Below, one piece after another: positions 1-5,138 of a stretch of 8,045 nucleotides of DNA. Made by a program: the position numbers and the translations under genes. The notes under the pieces are model-generated. The model was not told the DNA's origin and ran no database searches. It was given only the letters and a program-made list of their open reading frames with translations. The number at the start of each line of letters is the position of its first letter. Within the stretch, counting starts at the first letter, position 1. Source of the DNA: Massilia sp. UBA2709 (GTDB lineage Bacteria; Pseudomonadota; Gammaproteobacteria; Burkholderiales; Burkholderiaceae_D); contig DEKZ01000266.1 of NCBI GenBank assembly GCA_002354135.1, positions 1 to 8,045 on the forward strand, read 5' to 3'.

Positions 1-215
1 GTGGCGGCGAACAGGGCGTCGACGTCGGATTTCTGGCTGACGTCGGAGACGGTGAAGCGGGCGGCGTCGCCCAGGGCCGCGGCTGCGGCCGCGCCTTCGG
101 GACGCACGTCGGCCAGCATCACGCGCGCGCCTTCGCGCACCAGGCGCTGGGCGCAGGCCAGGCCGATACCCTGGCTGGCGCCGGTCACGAGAGCGGTCTT
201 GTTGGCGAGTTTCAT
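1..215 (-). CDS. SDR family NAD(P)-dependent oxidoreductase, N-terminal part (cut by window edge)
   Basis: About 71 codons are present, starting at the ATG at 215-213 and running off the left edge. The protein opens MKLANKTALVTGASQGIGLA, a classic short-chain dehydrogenase/reductase start: beta strand, then the TGxxxGxG cofactor loop (T11-G18), then an alpha helix. A second strand follows (ARVMLADV) whose Asp in the LADV segment is where NAD-preferring members bind the adenosine ribose, so NAD(H) is more likely than NADP(H) (inference). The catalytic Ser and YxxxK lie outside the window, so the substrate cannot be named. A weak ribosome site, GAAAGA (minus strand, 222-227), precedes the ATG. 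The gene is separated by 187 bases from the TPM gene transcribed in the same direction and appears to have its own promoter. Family call is firm; specificity is unknown. Confidence 0.9.
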   Translation of the reverse strand, partial: MKLANKTALVTGASQGIGLACAQRLVREGARVMLADVRPEGAAAAAALGDAARFTVSDVSQKSDVDALFAA

Positions 216-246
216 GGCGAATCTTTCACGGGTTCTGAAAGCGCCG

Positions 247-273
247 ATTGTACCGCCCGTATGGGTAAATCAA
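247..273 (-). promoter_or_regulatory. Putative sigma-70 promoter of the SDR gene
   Basis: On the minus strand TACAAT (252-247) matches the -10 consensus at 5 of 6 bases and lies about 32 bases ahead of the SDR start codon. TTGATT (273-268) is a -35 candidate with a short 15-base spacer; the alternative CTTGAT gives 16. The -35 candidate lies at the edge of the inverted-repeat element 274-403. Inferred from sequence match only. Confidence 0.45.
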
Positions 274-403
274 GAGCGCCCGACAACACCTCCAGGGCAA
301 GGGATGCGCCTCCCGACGCAGCGCCGCAGCGGCGGACCGCGGAGACAGTACGAGCGTACGGCGAGACGATGCAACCCAGCCATGGAGGTGTTGCCAGGCG
401 CCC
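274..403. repeat. Structured inverted-repeat element (MITE-like or RNA-structure candidate)
   Basis: Arms 274-297 and 380-403 are inverted repeats matching at 20 of 24 positions, including the shared core CAACACCTCCA. Pairing can continue inward between 301-307 (GGGATGC) and 371-377 (GCAACCC), leaving only a small bulge. Within the loop lie two further perfect small hairpins, CGCCG-CAG-CGGCG (322-334) and GTACG-AG-CGTAC (348-359). One arm abuts the stop codon of the cytosolic TPM gene (405-403) and the other touches the SDR -35 region. There is no T tract, so it is not a textbook intrinsic terminator. It could be a small non-autonomous element, a structured 3' UTR, or a bidirectional attenuating structure. 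No open reading frame of note lies in it. Confidence 0.6.
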
Positions 404-930
404 TAGATCATGATCGGTTTGTCGGGCAGTTCATTGGGCCGGTCGCCATTGGCCGGGAAGTGTTCGCGCAGCAGCGAATTGACCTGCTCGATCGCCGCCA
501 GCGAGGCCTGGTGGAAGTCGCCGCGGCGAAAGCCCTCGGTCATGGTGCGGCACACGGCCTGCCAGGTGGCGGCGTCGATCTTGCGGTCGATGCCGCGGTC
601 GGCCACGATGTCGACCTTGTGGTCGGCCAGGTTCACGTAGATCAGCACGCCGCAATTGTCCTCGGTGTCCCAGACGCCGTAGTCGGCGAACAGGGCGAGG
701 GCACGCTGGCGGTTGGTCACGCCGTCCCAGATCTCGTCGGTGGGCAGGGCTTTCTCGACGATGAAGCGCACTTCGCCGCGGTGGGTGCGCTCGCCGGCGG
801 TGATGGCTTCGGCCACGGCAGTGAGGGTGTCATCGGAAAAGGCGCGCCGCGCGGCGGCCTTGGTGCTCTGCCAGTGGCGCAGCACGCGCCCCAGGCGTTC
901 GCCGAACGATGCTTGCGTTGCTTTCGTCAT
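403..930 (-). CDS. TPM domain-containing protein, cytosolic form
   Basis: This 175-residue protein is the third gene of the lemA operon. The TPM fold (formerly DUF477) covers roughly residues 35-155; recognisable segments are RGEVRFIVEKALP (51-63), DNCGVLIYVNLADHKVDIVA (91-110) followed by DRGID, and the helical FRRGDFHQASLAAIEQVNSLL region (about 134-154). No signal peptide or membrane segment is seen, unlike its upstream TPM neighbour, so it probably stays in the cytoplasm. Its ATG (930-928) overlaps the upstream stop by one base (TAATG) and is preceded by GGGAG (942-938) at 7 bases, which points to translational coupling. TPM proteins elsewhere have been linked to photosystem II repair phosphatase activity or to membrane complexes, but the function of this pairing with LemA is not settled. 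Family call is firm, function unknown. Confidence 0.9.
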   Translation of the reverse strand: MTKATQASFGERLGRVLRHWQSTKAAARRAFSDDTLTAVAEAITAGERTHRGEVRFIVEKALPTDEIWDGVTNRQRALALFADYGVWDTEDNCGVLIYVNLADHKVDIVADRGIDRKIDAATWQAVCRTMTEGFRRGDFHQASLAAIEQVNSLLREHFPANGDRPNELPDKPIMI

Positions 931-1763
931 TACCAGTCTCCCGAGGCGCCGCCGCCGTCGAAGGTGCCGCCGCCGCCCGAAAAGCCGCCGCCGCCGAAAC
1001 CGCCGCCGCCACCCGAAAAGCCGCCGAAGCCGCCACCGCCGCCCCGGCTCATGTTGCCGATGATGTTACCGAGGATGAAACCGGTGGCGCCGCTGCCCCA
1101 GCCGCCGCGCGACAGGCGCGTGCGGCGCGGGCGGAACATCGAGCGCACCAGCATGAAGCCGAACACCAACATCAGGATACCGAACATACCGACCCCGCCT
1201 CCCTCGTCATTGTTCCCCGCCGGCGCTACCTGCTGGGCCGGCGCGGGAAATCGCTCCCGGTTCAGCAGCGTGGCGATGGCGCCCACGCCTGCGACCAGGC
1301 CCTCGTAGTAATGGTTTTGCCGAAAGTGCGGCGCAATCGTGTCCTGCAGGATGCGCTTGGACTGGGCGTCGGTCAGCACGCCCTGCACGCCGCGTCCGGC
1401 CTCGATGCGCAGGCGGCGCAGCGAACTCGGGTTGTCGCGCGCGACCAGCAGCAGCACGCCGTCGTCCACGCCCTTGCGCCCCAGCTTCCAGGCGTCCGCC
1501 ACGCGGATGCTGAACTGCTCGATCGCTTCCGGCTCGGTCGATTTCACCAGCAGGACCGCGATCTGGCTGCCGGTTTTCGCCTCGTAGTCGGTGAGCACCG
1601 CCTCCAGGCGCTGGTGCTGGCTGGCGTCGAGCATGCCGGCCTCGTCGGTCACATGGCCGGCCAGGGGCGGCACCTCCTTGAGCTGCGCCTGGGCCGGTCC
1701 GGCCAGCATGCAGGCCAGCGTACTGGCCAGCACATACAGCCACAGGCTGCGCAGGATAGTCAT
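930..1763 (-). CDS. YgcG-like TPM domain protein with signal peptide, one membrane helix and Gly-rich tail
   Basis: The 277-residue protein has a signal peptide (residues 1-26, cleavage likely after AQA), a periplasmic TPM domain (about 32-165; key stretches GHVTDEAGMLD at 36-46 and DDGVLLLVARD at 100-110), a single hydrophobic segment at about 191-208, an Arg-rich stop-transfer stretch (RPRRTR, 211-216), and a Gly/Phe/Ser repeat tail (240-273) ending GASGDW. This is the usual architecture of YgcG-type proteins. The order implies TPM outside the membrane and the tail in the cytoplasm (inference). It starts 12 bases after lemA; AAGG (1777-1774) overlapping the lemA stop is the likely ribosome site. 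LemA and YgcG-type genes are common neighbours, suggesting a shared envelope role. The tail is encoded by a repetitive GGC-rich tract that is prone to length change. Confidence 0.93.
   Translation of the reverse strand: MTILRSLWLYVLASTLACMLAGPAQAQLKEVPPLAGHVTDEAGMLDASQHQRLEAVLTDYEAKTGSQIAVLLVKSTEPEAIEQFSIRVADAWKLGRKGVDDGVLLLVARDNPSSLRRLRIEAGRGVQGVLTDAQSKRILQDTIAPHFRQNHYYEGLVAGVGAIATLLNRERFPAPAQQVAPAGNNDEGGGVGMFGILMLVFGFMLVRSMFRPRRTRLSRGGWGSGATGFILGNIIGNMSRGGGGGFGGFSGGGGGFGGGGFSGGGGTFDGGGASGDW
933..1050. repeat. Low-complexity CCG-rich tract encoding the Gly-rich tail
   Basis: Read on the plus strand this is a chain of CCGCCG runs broken by CGAAAAG and CGAAACC units. It encodes alternating FSGGGG/FGGGG blocks of the TPM protein on the minus strand. 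It is an in-gene repeat, not an independent element, and explains the spurious proline- and arginine-rich reading frames on the other strand. Confidence 0.8.
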
Positions 1764-1775
1764 CGCGTGCCGGCC

Positions 1776-2402
1776 TTATTTGCCGAAGTCGACCGTGGGC
1801 GCGGTCGAGATCGCTTTTTCGTTCTCGACCGTGAACGAAGGCTTGGCCTCGTAGCCGAACATCATGGCCGTCAGGTTGGTCGGGAACTTGCGCACGGTGA
1901 CGTTGTAGTCCTGGACCGAGGCGATGTAGCGCTGGCGGGCCACCGTGATGCGGTTTTCGGTGCCCTCGAGCTGCGACTGCAGGTCGCGGAAACTCGTGTC
2001 CGCTTTCAGGTCGGGATATTTTTCGGACACGGCCATCAGGCGCGACAGCGCGCCCGACAGTTCACCCTGCACCTGCTGGAACTTCTGGAAGGCCTGCGGG
2101 TTGTTCAGCACTTCCGGCGTGATCTGGAAGCTCGTGGCCGCGGCGCGGGCGCGCGTGACCGCCTCCAGGGTCTCGCGTTCGTGCGAGGCATAGCCCTTGA
2201 CCGTGTTCACCAGGTTCGGGATCAGGTCGGCGCGGCGCTGGTACTGGTTGACGACCTCGCCCCAGGCCGCCTTGGTGGCTTCGTCCTTGGTCTGGAATTC
2301 GTTGTAGCCGCAGCCGGAGAGCAGGGAACCGGCCAGCAGGGCGCCGGCCACGAGCCGGGCCCAGCGGGAGAAAACGGAAGTCGTCATCATGTGCTTGTCC
2401 AT
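1776..2402 (-). CDS. lemA: LemA family lipoprotein
   Basis: The protein is 208 residues from the first ATG. A lipobox LLSGC places the lipidated Cys at 31, so it should be a membrane-anchored lipoprotein. The LemA helical bundle follows, with hallmark stretches RRADLIPNLVNTVKGYASHE (56-75), the SEKYPDLKAD segment (126-135), and NRITVARQRYI...YNVTVRKFPTNL (150-177). The true start may be Met5 (2390), because GGA lies 7 bases ahead of it while the first ATG (2402) has no visible ribosome site; that gives a tidy 26-residue signal peptide, MMTTSVFSRW onward. It is the first gene of a three-gene operon with the two TPM genes and is divergent from pyrF. LemA's molecular role is not established in most bacteria. 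Family call is firm. Confidence 0.95.
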   Translation of the reverse strand: MDKHMMTTSVFSRWARLVAGALLAGSLLSGCGYNEFQTKDEATKAAWGEVVNQYQRRADLIPNLVNTVKGYASHERETLEAVTRARAAATSFQITPEVLNNPQAFQKFQQVQGELSGALSRLMAVSEKYPDLKADTSFRDLQSQLEGTENRITVARQRYIASVQDYNVTVRKFPTNLTAMMFGYEAKPSFTVENEKAISTAPTVDFGK

Positions 2403-2422
2403 ACGAGTTGTCGAATGAATAA

Positions 2423-2453
2423 AATATAACCCAAGTCCCTGTGCGCCAGTCGC
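2423..2453 (-). promoter_or_regulatory. Putative lemA operon promoter
   Basis: On the minus strand TATATT (2428-2423) lies in the only AT-rich patch upstream of lemA, about 33 bases ahead of the Met5 start. There is no good TTGACA -35; the region holds GCGACTG (2453-2447), one half of an inverted repeat shared with the pyrF side. Position and -10 match are seen; promoter activity is inferred. Confidence 0.35.
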
Positions 2454-2476
2454 ACGGCCGCGCCCGGAGGCGACTG
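2447..2476. promoter_or_regulatory. Inverted repeat in the lemA/pyrF divergent promoter region
   Basis: CAGTCGC (2447-2453) and GCGACTG (2470-2476) form a perfect 7-base inverted repeat with a 16-base spacer. Each half falls near the expected -35 position of one of the two divergent promoters, so each promoter reads GCGACTG about 16-18 bases ahead of its -10. It may be a shared operator, activator site or unusual -35 pair. Only the repeat itself is seen. Confidence 0.4.
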
Positions 2477-2498
2477 CGGTGCGGGCGACAGGTACAAT
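2470..2498 (+). promoter_or_regulatory. Putative pyrF promoter
   Basis: TACAAT (2493-2498) matches the -10 consensus at 5 of 6 bases. GCGACT (2470-2475), 17 bases upstream, keeps only the GAC core of a -35. The predicted transcript would start near 2505, leaving a leader of about 30 bases, too short for a classical attenuator. Inferred from sequence. Confidence 0.45.
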
Positions 2499-2535
2499 AT
2501 TGGGTTTGCAATGACACTGTTACAAGGGGCCCGAC

Positions 2536-3357
2536 GTGAATTTCATCAATAAGCTAACCGCAGCCTGGACCCGCAACGATTCGCTGCTGTGTGTCGGGCT
2601 GGACCCCGACCTGGCGCGTTTCCCGGCCGACCTGCAGGCCGCACCGGACGGGATTGTCCGCTTCTGCAAGGCGATCATCGACGCCACCGCCGACCTGGCC
2701 TGCGCCTTCAAGCCCCAGATCGCCTATTTCGCGGCGCTGGGCGCGGAAGACCAGCTCGAAGAGATCTGCCGCTACCTGCGCGAGACCTATCCGCACATCC
2801 CGCTGATCCTCGACGCCAAGCGCGGCGACATCGGCGCCACTGCCCGCCAGTACGCACGCGAAGCATTCGACCGCTACGGCGCGGACGCGGTGACGGTCAA
2901 CCCCTACATGGGCTTCGATTCGGTCGAGCCCTACATGGAATGGGCGGACCGCGGCGTGATCGTGCTGTGCCGCACCTCGAACGCGGGCGGCTCGGACCTG
3001 CAGTTCCTCGACGTCGGCGGCCAGCCGCTCTACCAGCACGTGGCGCGCCTGGTGGCCGAGAAATGGAACCGCAACGGACAATGCGCGCTGGTGGTCGGCG
3101 CGACCTTCCCGGAAGAGCTGGCCCAGGTGCGCGCCATTGTCGGCGACATGCCGCTGCTGGTGCCGGGCATCGGCGCCCAGGGCGGAGACGTGGCGGCGAC
3201 CGTGCGTTCGGGCCGGACCGCGAACGGGATGGGGATGATGATCAACTCCTCGCGCGCGATTTTGTATGCGGCGCCGCAGGAGGGCGAGGATTTCGCGGCG
3301 GCGGCAAGGCGCGTGGCGCAGGAGACGCGCGATGAGATCAATCGGTATCGGGGGTGA
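2536..3357 (+). CDS. pyrF: Orotidine 5'-phosphate decarboxylase (long type)
   Basis: This enzyme makes UMP from OMP, the last step of de novo pyrimidine synthesis in the cytosol. The 273-residue length and the sequence DAKRGDIGATA (93-103) identify the longer OMP decarboxylase group. K95 and D98 sit in the catalytic Lys/Asp network, GLDPD (21-25) lies at the first strand of the barrel, and VPGIGAQGGD (209-218) and INSSRAI (236-242, with R240) form the phosphate-binding end. The start is GTG at 2536, supported by AAGGGG (2524-2529) six bases upstream and by homology beginning at once with MNFINKL. It is transcribed alone, divergent from lemA and convergent with sbcB. No frameshift or missing catalytic residue is seen. 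No strong T-tract terminator follows; the 184-base inverted repeat begins 53 bases downstream. Confidence 0.97.
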   Translation: MNFINKLTAAWTRNDSLLCVGLDPDLARFPADLQAAPDGIVRFCKAIIDATADLACAFKPQIAYFAALGAEDQLEEICRYLRETYPHIPLILDAKRGDIGATARQYAREAFDRYGADAVTVNPYMGFDSVEPYMEWADRGVIVLCRTSNAGGSDLQFLDVGGQPLYQHVARLVAEKWNRNGQCALVVGATFPEELAQVRAIVGDMPLLVPGIGAQGGDVAATVRSGRTANGMGMMINSSRAILYAAPQEGEDFAAAARRVAQETRDEINRYRG

Positions 3358-3445
3358 TCGTTTGAGCGGGGCTGGGCGTTGATTGTCCGGTTCCCGTTTG
3401 AAGGGGCGTAGGGCTGTTGCCTGCCCTGTTATTGGTGCGCATGAT

Positions 3446-3476
3446 CCGCGTGGGCACAAGTGCCCACCCTACGGGA
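3446..3476 (-). repeat. REP-like palindrome, left copy
   Basis: Read on the minus strand it is TCCCGTAG followed by a palindrome; on the plus strand the palindrome is GTGGGCAC-AA-GTGCCCAC (3450-3467), a perfect 8-base stem. The GTAG head plus palindrome is the form known for REP elements mobilised by RAYT tyrosine transposases. The head points toward the element's centre. Confidence 0.6.
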
Positions 3477-3528
3477 TGCGTTCCTGGCGAGCTCATGCGA
3501 AAACCTGGTAGAGCTCGCCGATAGCGCC

Positions 3529-3559
3529 TCCCGTAGGGTGGGCTCTCGAGCCCACGCGG
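3529..3559 (+). repeat. REP-like palindrome, right copy
   Basis: TCCCGTAG is followed by GTGGGCTC-TC-GAGCCCAC (3538-3555), again a perfect 8-base stem. It is identical to the left copy, in reverse orientation, outside the six central bases, where the stem is kept through a paired change. Its GTAG head faces that of the left copy. Confidence 0.6.
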
Positions 3560-3624
3560 ATTCAGCATACCGATAGCGGCACAGGCAACAGCCCCACACT
3601 GCCCGCACACCGCCCGGACTTACC

Positions 3625-5073
3625 TCAATACCTCTCCGGCGCAATCATCTCCACATAGTCATACAGCGCGCCCAGGATCTCCTGCGCCCGCTCGTCCGCC
3701 GTTTCCGACAGCGCGTCGATCTCGCCGAACAACTGGTCCACCGTGCGCGCGTTGCCCGCGCCGTCGTAGAGCCGCGCCGCGCGGTGCTCTTCCCACTGCT
3801 GCATTTCCGCCTCGTTCAGGGTGTGCGGGAAATTGCGGGCGCGGTAGCGGAACAGCAGGTCGGCCAGGCGCTCGTCTTCGAAGGAAGGACGCATGCCCGC
3901 CAGGCGTTCCGGCGCTTCGAAACGGATCGATTCCAGCTTGCGCCGGTCGCCGTTGCTGACGAAGCCGCCGTACAGGTCCTCGTCGACGTCGGTGTCGCTG
4001 CTTGCCGCCGGCTTCTGGAATACTTCGGCCCAGACCGCTTTCATGTCCGGCCCGCGCGCGGCCAGCTGGGCGTGCGCGTGGTGCTGGGCGACGTCGATGC
4101 CCCAGCGTTCGGCCATGGTCACGCTCAGGGTTTTCAGGTTGCCGACCAGCATGGGCGACTTGTTCAGGTGCACGCTCTTGATCGGCAGGCGCGTCACGCC
4201 TTCCGGCAGCTCGCTGCTGCGCGTGAACATGCGCAGGCGGATGGTCTCGACGTCCATCGCGAACAGTTCCGACGGATTGTGGCGGCAGTCCCAGACCAGG
4301 ATCTCGTTCTTGTTCGACGGATGCTGGGCCAGCGGCCAGACCAGGCCCAGGCAGCCCTGTTCGGCCGGGAACATGCCCGACACGTGGAGGAAAGGCTGGC
4401 GCATCGACGGGTCGAGGTGCAGGCCCATCTCTTGCGCCACCCGGTCCTTGCGCCGCAGTTCGAGGCAGAAGTCGAAGAGTTTCGGCTGCTTGCTGCGGAT
4501 CAGGCGCGCCAGGGCGATGGTGGCGCGCACGTCCGACAGCGCGTCGTGGGCCGATTCGTGCGCCAGGCCGTTGGCGGCGCTCAGGTCTTCCAGGCGGAAG
4601 CTCGGGCGGCCATCCGGGTGGCGCGGCCATTCGATGCCGTCGGGGCGCAGCGCATAGGCCATGCGCACCACGTCGAGCAGGTCCCAGCGTCCGCAATTGT
4701 TCTGCCACTCGCGCGCGTACGGATCGATCAGGTTGCGCCAGAACAGGAAGCGGGTCACCTCGTCGTCGAAACGGATCGTGTTGTAGCCGACACCGATGGT
4801 GCCCGGTTCGCTGAAGGCGGCTTCCACCTGGCGCGCGAATTCGTGCTCGGGCACGCCGCGTTCCAGGCACGCCTGCGGCGTGATGCCGGTGATCAGGCAG
4901 GACTGCGGGTCGGGCAGGTAGTCGCTTGCCGGCTGGCAGTAGAGCATGACCGGTTCGCCGATCTCGTTGAGTTCGGCATCGGTGCGGATGGCGGCGAACT
5001 GTGCCGGACGGTCGCGGCGCGGTTGCGCGCCGAAGGTTTCATAGTCGTGCCAGAGGAAGGTGTGCGTGCTCAT
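3625..5073 (-). CDS. sbcB: Exodeoxyribonuclease I (3'-5' ssDNA exonuclease)
   Basis: The 482-residue protein is the length of E. coli ExoI (475). It degrades single-stranded DNA from the 3' end in recombination and mismatch repair. All DEDDh catalytic residues are visible: D10 and E12 in WHDYETFG, D103 in RFDDE, H176 and D181 in HDALSD; each is shifted by exactly five from the E. coli positions. The exonuclease domain (about 1-190) is followed by the SH3-like and helical C-terminal domains that complete the clamp around DNA, with typical stretches such as LPIKSVHLNKSPML (about 306-319) and the C-terminal FRYRARNFPHTL segment. The protein looks intact. The gene lies 65 bases downstream of the diguanylate cyclase on the same strand; no clear ribosome site or terminator is seen in that gap, so co-transcription is possible but unproven. 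Confidence 0.96.
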   Translation of the reverse strand: MSTHTFLWHDYETFGAQPRRDRPAQFAAIRTDAELNEIGEPVMLYCQPASDYLPDPQSCLITGITPQACLERGVPEHEFARQVEAAFSEPGTIGVGYNTIRFDDEVTRFLFWRNLIDPYAREWQNNCGRWDLLDVVRMAYALRPDGIEWPRHPDGRPSFRLEDLSAANGLAHESAHDALSDVRATIALARLIRSKQPKLFDFCLELRRKDRVAQEMGLHLDPSMRQPFLHVSGMFPAEQGCLGLVWPLAQHPSNKNEILVWDCRHNPSELFAMDVETIRLRMFTRSSELPEGVTRLPIKSVHLNKSPMLVGNLKTLSVTMAERWGIDVAQHHAHAQLAARGPDMKAVWAEVFQKPAASSDTDVDEDLYGGFVSNGDRRKLESIRFEAPERLAGMRPSFEDERLADLLFRYRARNFPHTLNEAEMQQWEEHRAARLYDGAGNARTVDQLFGEIDALSETADERAQEILGALYDYVEMIAPERY

Positions 5074-5138
5074 CGAAGTCGGTGTGGTGGGTCCGCACGG
5101 ATTGTCGGTGCCGGGCCCCGATCCGTCAACCGCTCAGC

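Larger units (their letters stand above)
3411..3594. repeat. 184-base gapless inverted repeat, REPIN-like
   Basis: Arms 3411-3494 and 3511-3594 are inverted copies matching at 66 of 84 positions with no insertion or deletion, around a 16-base centre (3495-3510). Perfect blocks are the 13-base ends GGGCTGTTGCCTG / CAGGCAACAGCCC, the 10-base CCGCGTGGGC, the 15-base GCCCACCCTACGGGA and the inner 9-base GGCGAGCTC / GAGCTCGCC. Similarity falls off just outside the ends and no target-site duplication is evident. It fills most of the 267-base gap between the convergent pyrF and sbcB genes and has no plausible gene. Each arm carries a REP-like hairpin. It may be a REPIN or other non-autonomous element; it could also act as a bidirectional terminator. 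Confidence 0.8.

Noticed and set aside
1..1308. Long plus-strand open frame of 435 codons and a further 506-codon frame at 909-2429
   Set aside because: Both lie opposite the SDR, TPM and lemA genes, which have clear family motifs. Their low-complexity Ala/Arg/Pro/His-rich products are typical shadows in GC-rich DNA, and the first crosses the intergenic repeat.
3359..3407. Direct repeat CGTTTGAGCGGGGC / CGTTTGAAGGGGC after pyrF
   Set aside because: Two short imperfect copies in a noncoding gap; too little to separate from chance or to assign a role.
3411..3594. Functional link between the long palindrome and the adjacent sbcB nuclease
   Set aside because: ExoI and palindrome processing are connected in E. 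coli recombination genetics, but adjacency alone is no evidence, and repeats of this form commonly sit between convergent genes.
3338..3610. Small minus-strand open frames across the pyrF-sbcB gap
   Set aside because: They run through the inverted repeat and into the pyrF 3' end, lack ribosome sites and have no family resemblance.
5074..5138. Possible terminator or promoter between the diguanylate cyclase gene and sbcB, and a GTCGGTG direct repeat (5078-5084, 5104-5110)
   Set aside because: The only hairpin is a 5-base stem (CGGAT/ATCCG) with a long loop and no T tract, and no -10/-35 pair stands out.
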